A stretch of 64,000 bases of DNA, from the NCBI RefSeq assembly GCF_041624475.1, contig NZ_JBFJUX010000004.1, positions 1-64,000 of the forward strand. Direction: 5' to 3'. Position numbers and translations under genes: made by a program. The notes below the pieces were generated by a model, which had not been told where the DNA came from, did no database searches, and was given only the letters and a program-made list of their open reading frames with translations. This DNA comes from Litorivivens sp041624475 (lineage in GTDB: Bacteria > Pseudomonadota > Gammaproteobacteria > Pseudomonadales > Spongiibacteraceae). Positions 1-8,674 of the stretch are shown piece by piece. How positions within the stretch are numbered: position 1 is the first letter of the stretch; every line of letters starts with the position of its first letter.

Positions 1-1
1 C

Positions 2-274
2 AGTCGCGATCAGCTAGCCGCGCGTGTAAATCTGTCTCCTAGCCGTTTTTCTCATTGGTTTACCGAGCAAACGGGCTTGCCCCTTCGCAGCTACCGCAAA
101 TGGCTGCGGCTGATCTTGGCACTCCAGACAGCCGTGGTAACTGGTAATCTTAGTCTTGCTGCCAGTCAGGCCGGTTTTGCCGATCAGGCGCATTTTTCCA
201 GAGCGGTAGGTGACGCCTTTGGCATTACCGCCTCGCAGATAGTGAGTCTCATTAAGAGTAATTCACCTGAATAG
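2..274 (+). CDS. AraC-family regulator, C-terminal part (cut by window edge)
   Basis: The frame is open from the first bases, so the start lies outside the window; 90 residues are visible. They form the double helix-turn-helix of AraC/XylS activators: a first HTH around LAARVNLSPSRFSHWF, the linker helix GLPLRSYRKWLRL, and a second HTH around LAASQAGFADQAHFSRA. The TTG near base 77 is an internal codon, not the start. The sensing domain is missing, so the inducer cannot be inferred. It lies 76 bases upstream of a co-oriented fatty-acid-hydroxylase-family gene and could regulate it; that is inference only. Confidence 0.85.
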   Translation, partial: SRDQLAARVNLSPSRFSHWFTEQTGLPLRSYRKWLRLILALQTAVVTGNLSLAASQAGFADQAHFSRAVGDAFGITASQIVSLIKSNSPE

Positions 275-350
275 ATAGCTCTTTCGTTCAATACCCTTGG
301 AGCGCCTTCATTGCATACTGGGTGTAATACTACCCTGAATGGAGGACGCT

Positions 351-1205
351 ATGGTAAGGCCCATCATCCGTTGGACGAGTTACCCCCTGATTTTTCTGGG
401 CTGCGCGCTGCTGCAATATCAGATTATCGCGCATGATATGCCGCACTGGCCGCTGGCCATTATTGTGTCTGCGGCAGGGATCACTCTGGTCGCTCTGCTT
501 GAAAGAATCCAGCCTTATGAGCGAACTTGGAACGACGACCACAACGACACACGAGTTGATATCCTACACGCCGCATTTAGCCTCGCTCTTATTTTTACCG
601 TCGTAGAAGTGGTGACCATCATTCGGGCTTGGCTACCGAGTACGGCGCTAGCCGGAACGACGTACTGGCCTGACTCCAGCCCGTTGTGGCTGCAACTCCT
701 GCTTGCCGGTGCGATGATCGATTTTGGGTTGTGGTTTATGCACTGGCTCAGCCACAAAAATCATTTTCTCTGGCGCCTTCATGCGCTGCATCATAGTTCA
801 GAGCGGTTGTACTGGTTGAACGGTGAGCGCCGCCACCCCTTAAGCGCTTTGTTACTAGCCAGCCCAGGCCTGATGGTGGTGGTAATACTTGGAGCCCCGG
901 CCGATGTAATTGGTTGTTGGTTTGCCATAATCGCCGTTCATCTGGCCTTCCAGCATGCCAACCTAGATTACTCCGTGGGTATTTTTCGAAATCTGCTGGG
1001 TGTTGCCGAGATTCACCGCTGGCATCACAAACGGGAGTATGAAGATGCACAAGTGAATTTCGGGGAGTTTTGGGCGATCTGGGATCACCTGTTCAGAACC
1101 TATCGGTACGAACCTGGGCAACTTCAACCGGGCCAGGTTGGAATGAAAGAAACTATGCCGCTGCGATATCTTCAGCAAATTAAATGGCCTTTCAGCTCGG
1201 AGTAA
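351..1205 (+). CDS. fatty acid hydroxylase / sterol desaturase family membrane protein
   Basis: This is a 284-residue integral membrane protein with hydrophobic segments in its N-terminal half. Histidine clusters typical of membrane di-iron hydroxylases are HWLSH (about 131-135), HALHH (144-148) and HRWHH (222-226), followed by a DH near 245. The family hydroxylates or desaturates lipids or sterols with O2 at a non-haem di-iron centre; the substrate cannot be told. The start at 351 is chosen because GGAGG sits 6 bases before it, whereas the ATG at 339 has no ribosome-binding site. It follows an AraC fragment and precedes a cation transporter, in accessory DNA. Confidence 0.85.
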   Translation: MVRPIIRWTSYPLIFLGCALLQYQIIAHDMPHWPLAIIVSAAGITLVALLERIQPYERTWNDDHNDTRVDILHAAFSLALIFTVVEVVTIIRAWLPSTALAGTTYWPDSSPLWLQLLLAGAMIDFGLWFMHWLSHKNHFLWRLHALHHSSERLYWLNGERRHPLSALLLASPGLMVVVILGAPADVIGCWFAIIAVHLAFQHANLDYSVGIFRNLLGVAEIHRWHHKREYEDAQVNFGEFWAIWDHLFRTYRYEPGQLQPGQVGMKETMPLRYLQQIKWPFSSE

Positions 1206-1272
1206 CGTTTGACCTTGTAGTAAGGTCTAAGCTTTATCTTGAAGCTTTTTAGCAGACACAGGAATCTGCAGA

Positions 1273-2106
1273 ATGACTAATGCCCAACTCATCCCCGTCC
1301 GCCAGACGTTCGCCGTGCGCAAAATGGACTGCGCAGCCGAAAAGCAATTGGTCAAAAGTGCTCTGGAAGACAAGCCCGGCATTATTTCGCTGGAATTTGA
1401 TATGGGGCTTCGCCAGGTCGAAGTTGTTCATACTGCCAAGCCTGGTGATATTGATGCGGCGTTACAAGGGCTGAAGCTGGATTCAGAGCAGGTAGCGCTG
1501 ACGGATTACCAGGGAGATGCTGATGTTTTAGCTGGCACTCAACAAACTCGTGATGCTGATGAAGCCAAGACCCTTCGGGCGCTTCTCGCAATAAACTTCG
1601 TTATGTTTGGCGTAGAAATTGTCGCCGGCATCTGGGCCCAATCAGCGGGCTTGATCGCGGATTCTTTGGACATGCTCGCTGACGCCAGTGTATACGGCGT
1701 GGCCTTGTATGCAGTGGGGCGAAGCGCGTCACTCAAGCTGACGGCAGCGCGCGCTACTGGCTGGCTGCAACTGGCTCTGGGTGTTGGTGTCCTGATCGAA
1801 GTGATACGACGCTTTGCGTATGGCAGCGAACCGCAATCACTATTCATGATTGGCATTGGTCTGATGGCATTGGCGGCCAATATTCTTTGCCTGTATCTCC
1901 TGGCCAGCAAAAAAGATAGCGGGGTACATATGACCGCTACCTGGATTTGCTCATCCAACGATGTGATCGCCAATGCGGGTGTTATCCTGGCGGGGATACT
2001 TGTCATGCTCACACACTCCCCATACCCCGATCTGGTGATTGGCTTGATCATTACGGCGGTTGTGTTGAATGGTTCCCGCCGGATACTGTCGCTCAAAGCG
2101 GGGTAA
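1273..2106 (+). CDS. CDF-family cation efflux protein with N-terminal HMA-like domain
   Basis: The protein has 277 residues. Residues 8-75 form a heavy-metal-associated-like fold, but its motif is KMDCAAE (17-23): one Cys instead of CxxC, as in a known subset of CDF proteins. From residue 103 there is a cation-diffusion-facilitator membrane domain, with a metal-site helix at GLIADSLDMLADAS (126-139) and a second at CSSNDVIANAG (226-236). It would export divalent ions such as Zn, Co or Cd from the cytoplasm in exchange for protons. It lacks the long cytoplasmic C-terminal domain. It converges with the czcCBA-like genes and probably belongs to the same resistance cluster. Confidence 0.85.
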   Translation: MTNAQLIPVRQTFAVRKMDCAAEKQLVKSALEDKPGIISLEFDMGLRQVEVVHTAKPGDIDAALQGLKLDSEQVALTDYQGDADVLAGTQQTRDADEAKTLRALLAINFVMFGVEIVAGIWAQSAGLIADSLDMLADASVYGVALYAVGRSASLKLTAARATGWLQLALGVGVLIEVIRRFAYGSEPQSLFMIGIGLMALAANILCLYLLASKKDSGVHMTATWICSSNDVIANAGVILAGILVMLTHSPYPDLVIGLIITAVVLNGSRRILSLKAG

Positions 2107-2147
2107 CACGTTCGCGCTTAAAGCGAAGGATTGTGAATCAACATGAT

Positions 2148-2179
2148 TATGACTGGCAGCTTTGGTGCTGCCAGTCATA
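2148..2179. terminator. hairpin between converging CDF and czcA genes
   Basis: A perfect 13-bp inverted repeat (TATGACTGGCAGC and its complement) with a 6-base loop lies between the two converging stop codons. It has no clear U-tract on either strand. Its position suggests a bidirectional terminator. Confidence 0.6.
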
Positions 2180-2188
2180 TCCGATAGG

Positions 2189-5100
2189 CTAGTCGGTTTG
2201 ATCCCGCCGGTGCACCCAGCGATAAAGTACCGGCAATACAAATAAGGTCAACAAGGTCGACGAGATAATGCCGCCGATCACCACTGTTGCCAGTGGGCGT
2301 TGAACCTCGGCTCCGGTACCGGTATTCAAGGCCATCGGCACGAACCCCAGACTGGCAACCAGGGCGGTCATCAATACCGGGCGCAGCCGAATTAGCGCAC
2401 CTTCAACGATGGCCTCACGCAAATCACCCGTCTCGTGCCAAAGGTCACGAATAAAGGCCAGCATCACCAAACCATTCAAGACTGCAACTCCCGAGAGCGC
2501 AATAAAGCCAACGCCTGCCGAAATTGACAGGGGGAGATCGCGTAGCCACAAGGCCAATACGCCACCGGTCAGGGCCAAGGGAACACCGGTAAAGATGATC
2601 AGTGAATCCCTCAATGACCCGAAGGCCATCACCAATAGCCCGATAATAATGGCCAGTGTGACGGGCACCACGAGTGCCAGCCGCTGGCTGGCGGATTGCA
2701 GTTGCTCAAAGGTGCCGCCGTAATCCAGCCAGTAGCCACTGGGCAAATCCACTTTGTCGGCAATCTGACGCGCAACCTGATCGACAAAGCTGCCCAGATC
2801 CCGGTCTCGCACGTTGGCGGTAACGACCACGCGACGCTTGCCGTTTTCCCGGCTGATTTGAGCTGGCGCCGGTTTAAGCTGTAGTTCTGCGACTTCCGCC
2901 AGCGGCACATAGTTGCCATCGGGTAGGGGAACCGGCAGAAACCCGAGGCTGTCGATGTCGCGCCGTATGTCCTCCGGCAATCTCAACGCGAGGGTAAAAC
3001 GGCGATCGCCTTCGTAAATCAGCCCAACATCTTCACCGCCGATGCCCGCCGCAATCAGGGCTTGCAAGTCATCAACCGTCAAACCGTAGCGGGCCAGTGC
3101 AATGCGCTTGGGAATAATCGACAACATGGGTAAACCGCTGACCTGTTCCACACGTGCGTCGGCGGCGCCCTCGACTTGCTGAACCACCGCCAAAATGTCT
3201 TCGGCGGTTTGTTCGAGCTGATCGAGGTCATCACCAAATACCTTGATGCCCAGATCCGCCCTCACTCCGGAAATCAACTCGTTAAACCGCATTTGAATCG
3301 GTTGAGTAAACTCGTAGTTGTTGCCGGGCAAAGCTTCAAGTGCTTCTTCCATGGCATTTACCAACGCTGCCTTGGAACGGTTTGGATCAGGCCATTGGTC
3401 GCGAGGTTTCAGCATCACAAAGTTGTCGGCCACATTGGGTGGCATGGGATCGGTGGCCACTTCCGGGGTGCCGATTTTGGCGAATACCTTGTCGACCTCG
3501 GGAAAGTCTTTCAGACGCTCTTCGAGTATTTCCTGCAGCTTGATGGATTGCTCCAGCCCGGTGCCCGGTATCCGCAAGGCATGTAAGGCGATGTCGCCCT
3601 CGTCGAGTTGTGGTACAAACTCTGAGCCCAGAGTGGTTGCCAGCCACAGGCAAAACGCCACCAACAGCGTTGCGCACGTGACAACCAGACTAGGCAAGGC
3701 CAGCGCTTTTTCCAGCAGTGGGCGATACAGGTTTTTGCCCGAGCGGATGATCCGGCTTTCCTGCTTTTGGATCGGGCCCTTCATAAACACTGCAACCGCT
3801 GCGGGAACCAGCGTGAGCGAGATGATCATGGCTGCCAGTAAGGCCATCACTACAGTGGCGGCCATTGGGTGGAACATTTTTCCTTCCACCCCGCTGAGGG
3901 TAAAGATTGGGATGTAAACGACGGTGATGATGGCCACGCCGAACAGGCTGGGGCGGATCACTTCACGCGTCGCGTCATACACCACCTCCAGACGCTCGCG
4001 TAATGCCAGAGTCTGACCAGTATGACTCAATCGCCGAATACAGTTCTCAACGATAATCACCGCACCGTCGACAATCAGTCCGAAATCCAGCGCGCCCAAA
4101 CTCATCAGGTTGGCTGAAATACCGGTGCGTACCATCCCTGTAATGGTCGCCATCATGGAAAGCGGTAGGACCGCAGCGGTAATCAAGGCTGCACGGATAT
4201 TGCCGAGCAGCAGAAACAGCACCACGATGACCAGCAACGCGCCTTCCAGCAGGTTTTTCTGCACGGTGACGATGGTTTTATCCACAAGAGTCGTGCGGTC
4301 GTAAACGGTTTCTACCTTGATGCCGTCCGGTAAAGAGGCTTTGACGCTTTCCAGCTTGGCCGCAAGATCCCGGGCCACCGTGCGCGAGTTTGCACCGGTC
4401 AACATCATGGCGGTGCCCAACACCGTTTCTTTACCATCGCGGGTGGCTGCACCGGTACGCAGCTCCTTCCCTATGGCAACCTCAGCCACGTCTTTGACCA
4501 TAACGGGAACTGAGCCGTAGCGACCGACAACCACGCGCTCTATGTCGGTAATCGTCTGAAGCTGCCCCGGCGAGCGCACCAGTATCTGCTCGCCATTGCG
4601 CTCAATATAGCCAGCACCACGGTTATTATTGTTGGCCTGCAATGCACGGGCGATATCCTTCAAGGTGATGCCGTGCTCCAGCAACTTCATTGGATTCGGC
4701 GTTACATGGTATTGCTTATCGAAGCCGCCAATGGTGTTGATCTCCACCACACCGCGAACCTGAGCCATCTGCGGTTTAATAATCCAGTCCTGAATTTCCC
4801 GCAGTGCGGTCGCATCCCACGGTTCGCCGTTGGGCTGCAGGCTGTCTTCGTCCGCCTGTACCGTATAACTGAATATTTCACCCAGGCCGGTAGCAATTGG
4901 GCCCATCTTCGGTTCAAGGCCCGAGGGTAAGGCGCTTTTGATTGCGGCCAGTCGCTCGTCAATCAGGTTGCGGGCGTGGTAGATGTCGGTGCCTTCCTCA
5001 AACACTACGGTAACCTGCGACAGCCCATAGCGGGACAGCGAGCGGGTGTAATCCAATTGCGGTAAACCATAGAGCGCTGTTTCAACCGGAAAAGTGATCC

Positions 5101-5290
5101 GCTGTTCGGCCTCTAGGGGTGAGTACCCCGGCGCTTCGGTATTAATCTGCACCTGCACATTGGTAATGTCCGGTACGGCGTCAATGGGAAGCCGCTGATA
5201 ACTCCAGATGCCCATCCCGGTCAGAACCAAAATGAGACTCAGCATCAGAAAGCGCCTCTCGATGGAGAGGCGCACAATTGAATCAATCAT
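2189..5290 (-). CDS. czcA: heavy-metal RND efflux permease (CzcA/CusA family)
   Basis: The 1033-residue length is normal for the HME-RND family. It begins MIDSIVRLSIERRF with the first transmembrane helix and two large periplasmic loops follow. The signature near residues 400-415, DFGLIVDGAVIIVEN, matches the divalent-cation group (Co/Zn/Cd/Ni; CzcA/NccA) rather than the Cu/Ag CusA group. It works as the inner-membrane proton-driven pump of a tripartite complex with the adaptor and outer-membrane channel just upstream. AAGGAGAGAAAC precedes the ATG. It is last in a leftward operon czcI-like, czcC, czcB, czcA, 11 bases after czcB. Confidence 0.92.
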   Translation of the reverse strand: MIDSIVRLSIERRFLMLSLILVLTGMGIWSYQRLPIDAVPDITNVQVQINTEAPGYSPLEAEQRITFPVETALYGLPQLDYTRSLSRYGLSQVTVVFEEGTDIYHARNLIDERLAAIKSALPSGLEPKMGPIATGLGEIFSYTVQADEDSLQPNGEPWDATALREIQDWIIKPQMAQVRGVVEINTIGGFDKQYHVTPNPMKLLEHGITLKDIARALQANNNNRGAGYIERNGEQILVRSPGQLQTITDIERVVVGRYGSVPVMVKDVAEVAIGKELRTGAATRDGKETVLGTAMMLTGANSRTVARDLAAKLESVKASLPDGIKVETVYDRTTLVDKTIVTVQKNLLEGALLVIVVLFLLLGNIRAALITAAVLPLSMMATITGMVRTGISANLMSLGALDFGLIVDGAVIIVENCIRRLSHTGQTLALRERLEVVYDATREVIRPSLFGVAIITVVYIPIFTLSGVEGKMFHPMAATVVMALLAAMIISLTLVPAAVAVFMKGPIQKQESRIIRSGKNLYRPLLEKALALPSLVVTCATLLVAFCLWLATTLGSEFVPQLDEGDIALHALRIPGTGLEQSIKLQEILEERLKDFPEVDKVFAKIGTPEVATDPMPPNVADNFVMLKPRDQWPDPNRSKAALVNAMEEALEALPGNNYEFTQPIQMRFNELISGVRADLGIKVFGDDLDQLEQTAEDILAVVQQVEGAADARVEQVSGLPMLSIIPKRIALARYGLTVDDLQALIAAGIGGEDVGLIYEGDRRFTLALRLPEDIRRDIDSLGFLPVPLPDGNYVPLAEVAELQLKPAPAQISRENGKRRVVVTANVRDRDLGSFVDQVARQIADKVDLPSGYWLDYGGTFEQLQSASQRLALVVPVTLAIIIGLLVMAFGSLRDSLIIFTGVPLALTGGVLALWLRDLPLSISAGVGFIALSGVAVLNGLVMLAFIRDLWHETGDLREAIVEGALIRLRPVLMTALVASLGFVPMALNTGTGAEVQRPLATVVIGGIISSTLLTLFVLPVLYRWVHRRDQTD

Positions 5291-5301
5291 GTTTCTCTCC
5301 T

Positions 5302-6264
5302 TCAGTGTTCGTGAGACGCGCCGGATTTTTCGATATCGGCCTTAATCAGATAGCTGCTTTCGACGACGTAGTGCACACCCACATCCAGCCCTGCCAACAC
5401 CTCCGTATGGCGGCCATCGGTGCGACCGGTTTTTACAACGCGCGCGTGGTATTCATCGCCTTGTTGAACAAAAACAACTGTGTTGCCCTCAAGCTGCTGT
5501 AGCGCGCGGTTTTCCACAACCAGCGAAACTTTAATGGTTTCTGCATCGATTTCACCACTCACCAGATCGCCCGGAGCCATATCCCCCTCAGGATTGCCGA
5601 GCAGTACTCGGGCCAGGATATAAGGTTCGCCCTGGCCTGCGGGGGCTAGGGATTCCAGGGTGCTGTCGTGACGGTGACCGTTGTGTACAACGTGCACCGC
5701 CAGTCCCGGCTTTACTTCAAAACGTTGGGCGGAAAATACCTGCAAGGTCGCCCACAGTTGCCGGGTATCCACCACGGTAAACAAGGGGGCGCTGCCACTG
5801 ATCTCACCGACACTGGTCTGACGGGACTGTATGACACCCGCGATAGGTGCGCGGATCGCGTAATCTTTCAAGCTGTCGTTGGATTCAATGATGGCCAGCA
5901 CCTCTCCCTTGCTAACCTGCTGGCCAACACCAGCGCTGACGGATTTCACCAGACCGGCAAAGCGGGCTCGGACTTCAATGCGTTGATCCGGTGGCAATTC
6001 GAGGCGACCGTAGACCTTGAGATGACGCTCTATGGTGCCAGGGCCAGCGATGCCAGTGCGAATACCATTGCGGCTAGCCATGGCTTTCGAAATGGTGGTC
6101 GATGGCGTTCCCTCATCGTGTTCATGCTCAGCATCGTCGTGATTCACGGACTCCGAATGGTCTGAAGCACCATTGTCATGATCCGCACCAGCAAGGGCTT
6201 GTTGTGCCGGTAAGGTCAGAAAAGTAGCTAGCAAAAAGTAGCGTAATGTCGTCGTGATTTTCAT
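5302..6264 (-). CDS. czcB: RND periplasmic adaptor subunit (CzcB family)
   Basis: This 320-residue membrane-fusion protein has a signal peptide (MKITTTLRYFLLATFLTLPA...) followed by a His/Asp/Glu-rich stretch (HDNGASDHSES, HDDAEHEHDEG) that may bind metal. The barrel and lipoyl halves come next, for example GQQVSKGEVLAIIESNDSLKDY and IRAPIAGVI. It bridges the inner-membrane pump and the outer-membrane channel. The start at 6264 is preferred over the upstream ATG at 6291 because GGAAGAG lies just before it and a normal signal peptide results. The longer form would overlap czcC by 11 bases. Confidence 0.9.
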   Translation of the reverse strand: MKITTTLRYFLLATFLTLPAQQALAGADHDNGASDHSESVNHDDAEHEHDEGTPSTTISKAMASRNGIRTGIAGPGTIERHLKVYGRLELPPDQRIEVRARFAGLVKSVSAGVGQQVSKGEVLAIIESNDSLKDYAIRAPIAGVIQSRQTSVGEISGSAPLFTVVDTRQLWATLQVFSAQRFEVKPGLAVHVVHNGHRHDSTLESLAPAGQGEPYILARVLLGNPEGDMAPGDLVSGEIDAETIKVSLVVENRALQQLEGNTVVFVQQGDEYHARVVKTGRTDGRHTEVLAGLDVGVHYVVESSYLIKADIEKSGASHEH

Positions 6265-6280
6265 GATGTCTCTTCCGAAT

Positions 6281-7543
6281 TCATTGGTCATGGCGGCTCT
6301 CCTCGCTAAGTGGAGTCCCTGTGATCTGCTCGATCAAGGCCTGATGGTGGAGGGCACTGGTTGCCTCGCTGATCAGCCGCCGCTGTGCATCCAGCAGTTC
6401 ATTCTGAACAGCTAACCAGTCGGTAAAGCGATAGCGCCCTTGTTCATAGGCCCGGCGTGTATGGGCTTGCGCCGACTCCAATGCCGGTATGACGTCTGCC
6501 TGAAGGGAGCGGGTTGCCAATTGGCTCTGCTGACAGGTCTTCCAGGCTCGATAAAGGCCTCTGCGCAATGCGAGACGTGCGTCCTGCTGGCGGTGGGCTT
6601 GGCTTTCGAGCTGCGCTCTCGCCGCTTTTTCTTCGCCGCGATTGCGCCCACCGGAAAATAGAGGAATGTCCATGCTGGCGATCATGCCCGAGTCACCGCT
6701 GAACTGATCGCGCCGCACGCCCAGGCGCCAACCAACATTGGCGCTGGATTGACTGCGTACCAGTGCCAGCTCGGCCTCAGCCATTCTCTGTTCGGACGCC
6801 AGTATCGCGATGCCGGGTGAGGACTCCACGCGACGCCATAGGGTAAGAAAGTTTTCCGGAGCCGGAAGAGCAAAGAGATTCCCGCTGACGCCTTCAAAGT
6901 GAGCTTCGTCTGAGCCCCATAAAGTTGCCAATGCGAGCTTTTCAGCGTTGTACTCGGCCTTAAGCGCCTCAAGATTCAATTTGACCTGAGCCTGTTGGGC
7001 CTTCGCCCTAAATCGGTCGGCATCCGGCGCCGCGCCGTTACGGGCAAGCCGTGAGGCAACAGACAAAGATTCGTTAGCAAGCTGCAAGGCCCGCTCTTCG
7101 ACTTCAATTTTCTGCTGCAAACTGAGAACCGTGACAAAGCTCTGGGTTACCGCAGCGATCAAATCCAGAGCAGCGATCTCACGTTCTAGCGCAATTTGCG
7201 CGTAGCGAGTGTCAGCCAATGCCGTGCGGGCCGAGCGTTTACCACCAAGCTCGATAACCGAACCTATAGAGAGCAAGTATTCTGCCTTGTCCGTTCCGGA
7301 GAACTCGCCACTACCTGCGAGATTTTCCGCTTCAATGCCCAGTGTGTAACCGGGTCTCAGATTGGCCGATTCTCGTTGTGCTTCAGCGGCTTTCTGTCGT
7401 AAAGGGAAAACCTGTAGCTGAGGGTTGTCGTCAAGCGCGCGAGTGATTGATTCCTGTAGTGTCAGCTGCGCCTGAGCTGCAGGCGCAGCCAAGCACAGCA
7501 CCAGCGCAAGCCACCGCCTGCACGGGAGATACATGATAGTCAT
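6281..7543 (-). CDS. czcC: outer-membrane efflux channel, TolC/CzcC family
   Basis: The protein has 420 residues: a signal peptide ending near AAPAAQA, then two outer-membrane-efflux repeats rich in long amphipathic helices (LTLQESITRALDDNPQLQV is the typical first helix). It would form the outer-membrane and periplasmic duct of the Czc-type pump. It sits first among the three structural efflux genes, 16 bases before czcB and 48 bases after the small CzcI-like gene. The three-gene order C-B-A is the classical czc layout. Confidence 0.9.
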   Translation of the reverse strand: MTIMYLPCRRWLALVLCLAAPAAQAQLTLQESITRALDDNPQLQVFPLRQKAAEAQRESANLRPGYTLGIEAENLAGSGEFSGTDKAEYLLSIGSVIELGGKRSARTALADTRYAQIALEREIAALDLIAAVTQSFVTVLSLQQKIEVEERALQLANESLSVASRLARNGAAPDADRFRAKAQQAQVKLNLEALKAEYNAEKLALATLWGSDEAHFEGVSGNLFALPAPENFLTLWRRVESSPGIAILASEQRMAEAELALVRSQSSANVGWRLGVRRDQFSGDSGMIASMDIPLFSGGRNRGEEKAARAQLESQAHRQQDARLALRRGLYRAWKTCQQSQLATRSLQADVIPALESAQAHTRRAYEQGRYRFTDWLAVQNELLDAQRRLISEATSALHHQALIEQITGTPLSEESRHDQ

Positions 7544-7591
7544 GGGTTAATCCTGTTGTGTTAACGCAAAAAGTTCTGGTTCTAACAGGAT

Positions 7592-7930
7592 TTACAGGAT
7601 GGGTGGTCTGAATGGCGTGGTTTGATGAGCTTCCGTTAGCCAGGCGAGATAGTTCATGGCTTTCGTGCCTCGGCCAGTCTGCTCAACGAGGGTGCTAGAG
7701 GGGGGTAAGAAAGATGTTTGATGAAAATGACAATGACAGCAGTGAACACAGCTTTCTGCATCATTGTTGTGTTGTTCTTTATCACTCGCATCCGCGGTGT
7801 GACCATCATGGCGTAATTCTTCACTAGCTGCAGTGTCGCCATTAATGCCGTGTTCATCCAGCATTGCCCACACGGATTGCGAAGCAATCAACGTGACTAG
7901 CATATAGATCAGGCAAATACGGCTTTTCAT
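7592..7930 (-). CDS. small exported His/Cys-rich protein, CzcI-like
   Basis: This 112-residue protein has a signal peptide (KSRICLIYMLVTLIASQSVWA), a His/Asp-rich linker (HDGHTADASDKEQHNND) and the cluster CVHCCHCHFH at residues 61-70. Small periplasmic proteins of this kind often lead czc operons and are thought to tune metal sensing or binding. The family assignment rests on position and composition, not on a strong motif. It is divergent from merC with 163 bases between them. Confidence 0.65.
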   Translation of the reverse strand: MKSRICLIYMLVTLIASQSVWAMLDEHGINGDTAASEELRHDGHTADASDKEQHNNDAESCVHCCHCHFHQTSFLPPSSTLVEQTGRGTKAMNYLAWLTEAHQTTPFRPPIL

Positions 7931-8035
7931 GTCGAATAAGTGTGGCTAGCGAAGATAAGTAAGAGTATACGATACAACCGATTGGATAAAGTTCCTGCCT
8001 CACAGGAGGAAGTGGAGGAAAATGGATGGCCACGC

Positions 8036-8067
8036 TTGACACTGGAGTATACCCGAGGGTTTAGGCT
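8036..8067 (+). promoter_or_regulatory. MerR-type promoter/operator upstream of merC
   Basis: TTGACA (8036-8041) is separated by 19-20 bases from a TTAGGC/TAGGCT -10 element, the over-long spacing typical of promoters activated by MerR-family regulators. Inside the spacer lies a dyad, ACACTGGAGTA (8039-8049) against TACCCGAGGGT (8050-8060), with 8 of 11 positions complementary. No MerR-family gene is present in the window, so the regulator must act in trans. Confidence 0.7.
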
Positions 8068-8093
8068 GTCACGAATTCTGAGGGATTTGGAAT

Positions 8094-8477
8094 ATGAAAT
8101 CGACAGGATTGGCAGGCAGTGTGGGTGTCGTAGTGAGTGCGATCGGATGCGCAGGGTGTTTTCCTGCGCTTGGTTCGCTTGGTGCCGCGATCGGGCTGGG
8201 TTTTTTGTCGAGCTTTGAAGGGGTTTTTATCAACACGCTGTTGCCCCTATTTGCGGTTATTGCTCTTTTCGCTGGCCTTGCGGGATGGTATCAACACCGC
8301 GTCCATATTAGAGGCATCCTTTCTGTGCTGGGGCCTACACTCGTTTTGCTTGTATTGTATCCACTATGGCAGTACGAATGGAGCACATGGGTATTTTACG
8401 GTGGTGTCTTGTCGATGGTTGTTATTTCCGTTCTTGATATTGTTCAACCAGCTCGCACAAAATCATGTCGCCGATAG
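8094..8477 (+). CDS. merC: mercury transport protein MerC
   Basis: The 127 residues contain four predicted membrane segments. The hallmark is GCAGCFPALGSLGAAIGLG: the Cys pair C19/C22 in the first helix is the inner-membrane mercury site of MerC, and the second half (FEGVFINTLLPLFA) also matches the family. It imports Hg(II) for reduction by MerA, but no merA, merT or merP is seen here, so on its own it would sensitise rather than protect, or serve another metal. A MerR-type promoter precedes it. The next gene overlaps its end by 13 bases. Confidence 0.85.
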   Translation: MKSTGLAGSVGVVVSAIGCAGCFPALGSLGAAIGLGFLSSFEGVFINTLLPLFAVIALFAGLAGWYQHRVHIRGILSVLGPTLVLLVLYPLWQYEWSTWVFYGGVLSMVVISVLDIVQPARTKSCRR

Positions 8478-8674
8478 TTTTGACTTCAGAGCTGACTTGC
8501 CCAGAATGCGGTTTTAAGAAAACTGAGCACATGCCTTTAGAATTCTGTCAATGGTTTTATGATTGCCCTGGCTGTCATCGACTGCTCAAGCCTTTAGCAG
8601 GTGATTGCTGCGTTTTTTGCTCATATGGATCTGAGAGATGCCCTCCCGTTCAGCGGGGAGGAATGTGTTGTTGA
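8465..8674 (+). CDS. small Cys-rich GDCC-motif protein of unknown function
   Basis: This 69-residue protein has a zinc-ribbon-like arrangement: CPEC at 12-15 and CPGC at 34-37, followed by GDCCVFCSYGSERCPP (47-61) and a terminal CC. I recognise GDCCxFCSYG as a conserved motif in small uncharacterised bacterial proteins, often next to metal-transport genes. Its ATG lies inside the end of merC, so the two are probably translated together. Ten cysteines in 69 residues suggest metal binding. Its 3' end overlaps the end of the converging tniQ gene by 25 bases. Confidence 0.75.
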   Translation: MSPIVLTSELTCPECGFKKTEHMPLEFCQWFYDCPGCHRLLKPLAGDCCVFCSYGSERCPPVQRGGMCC

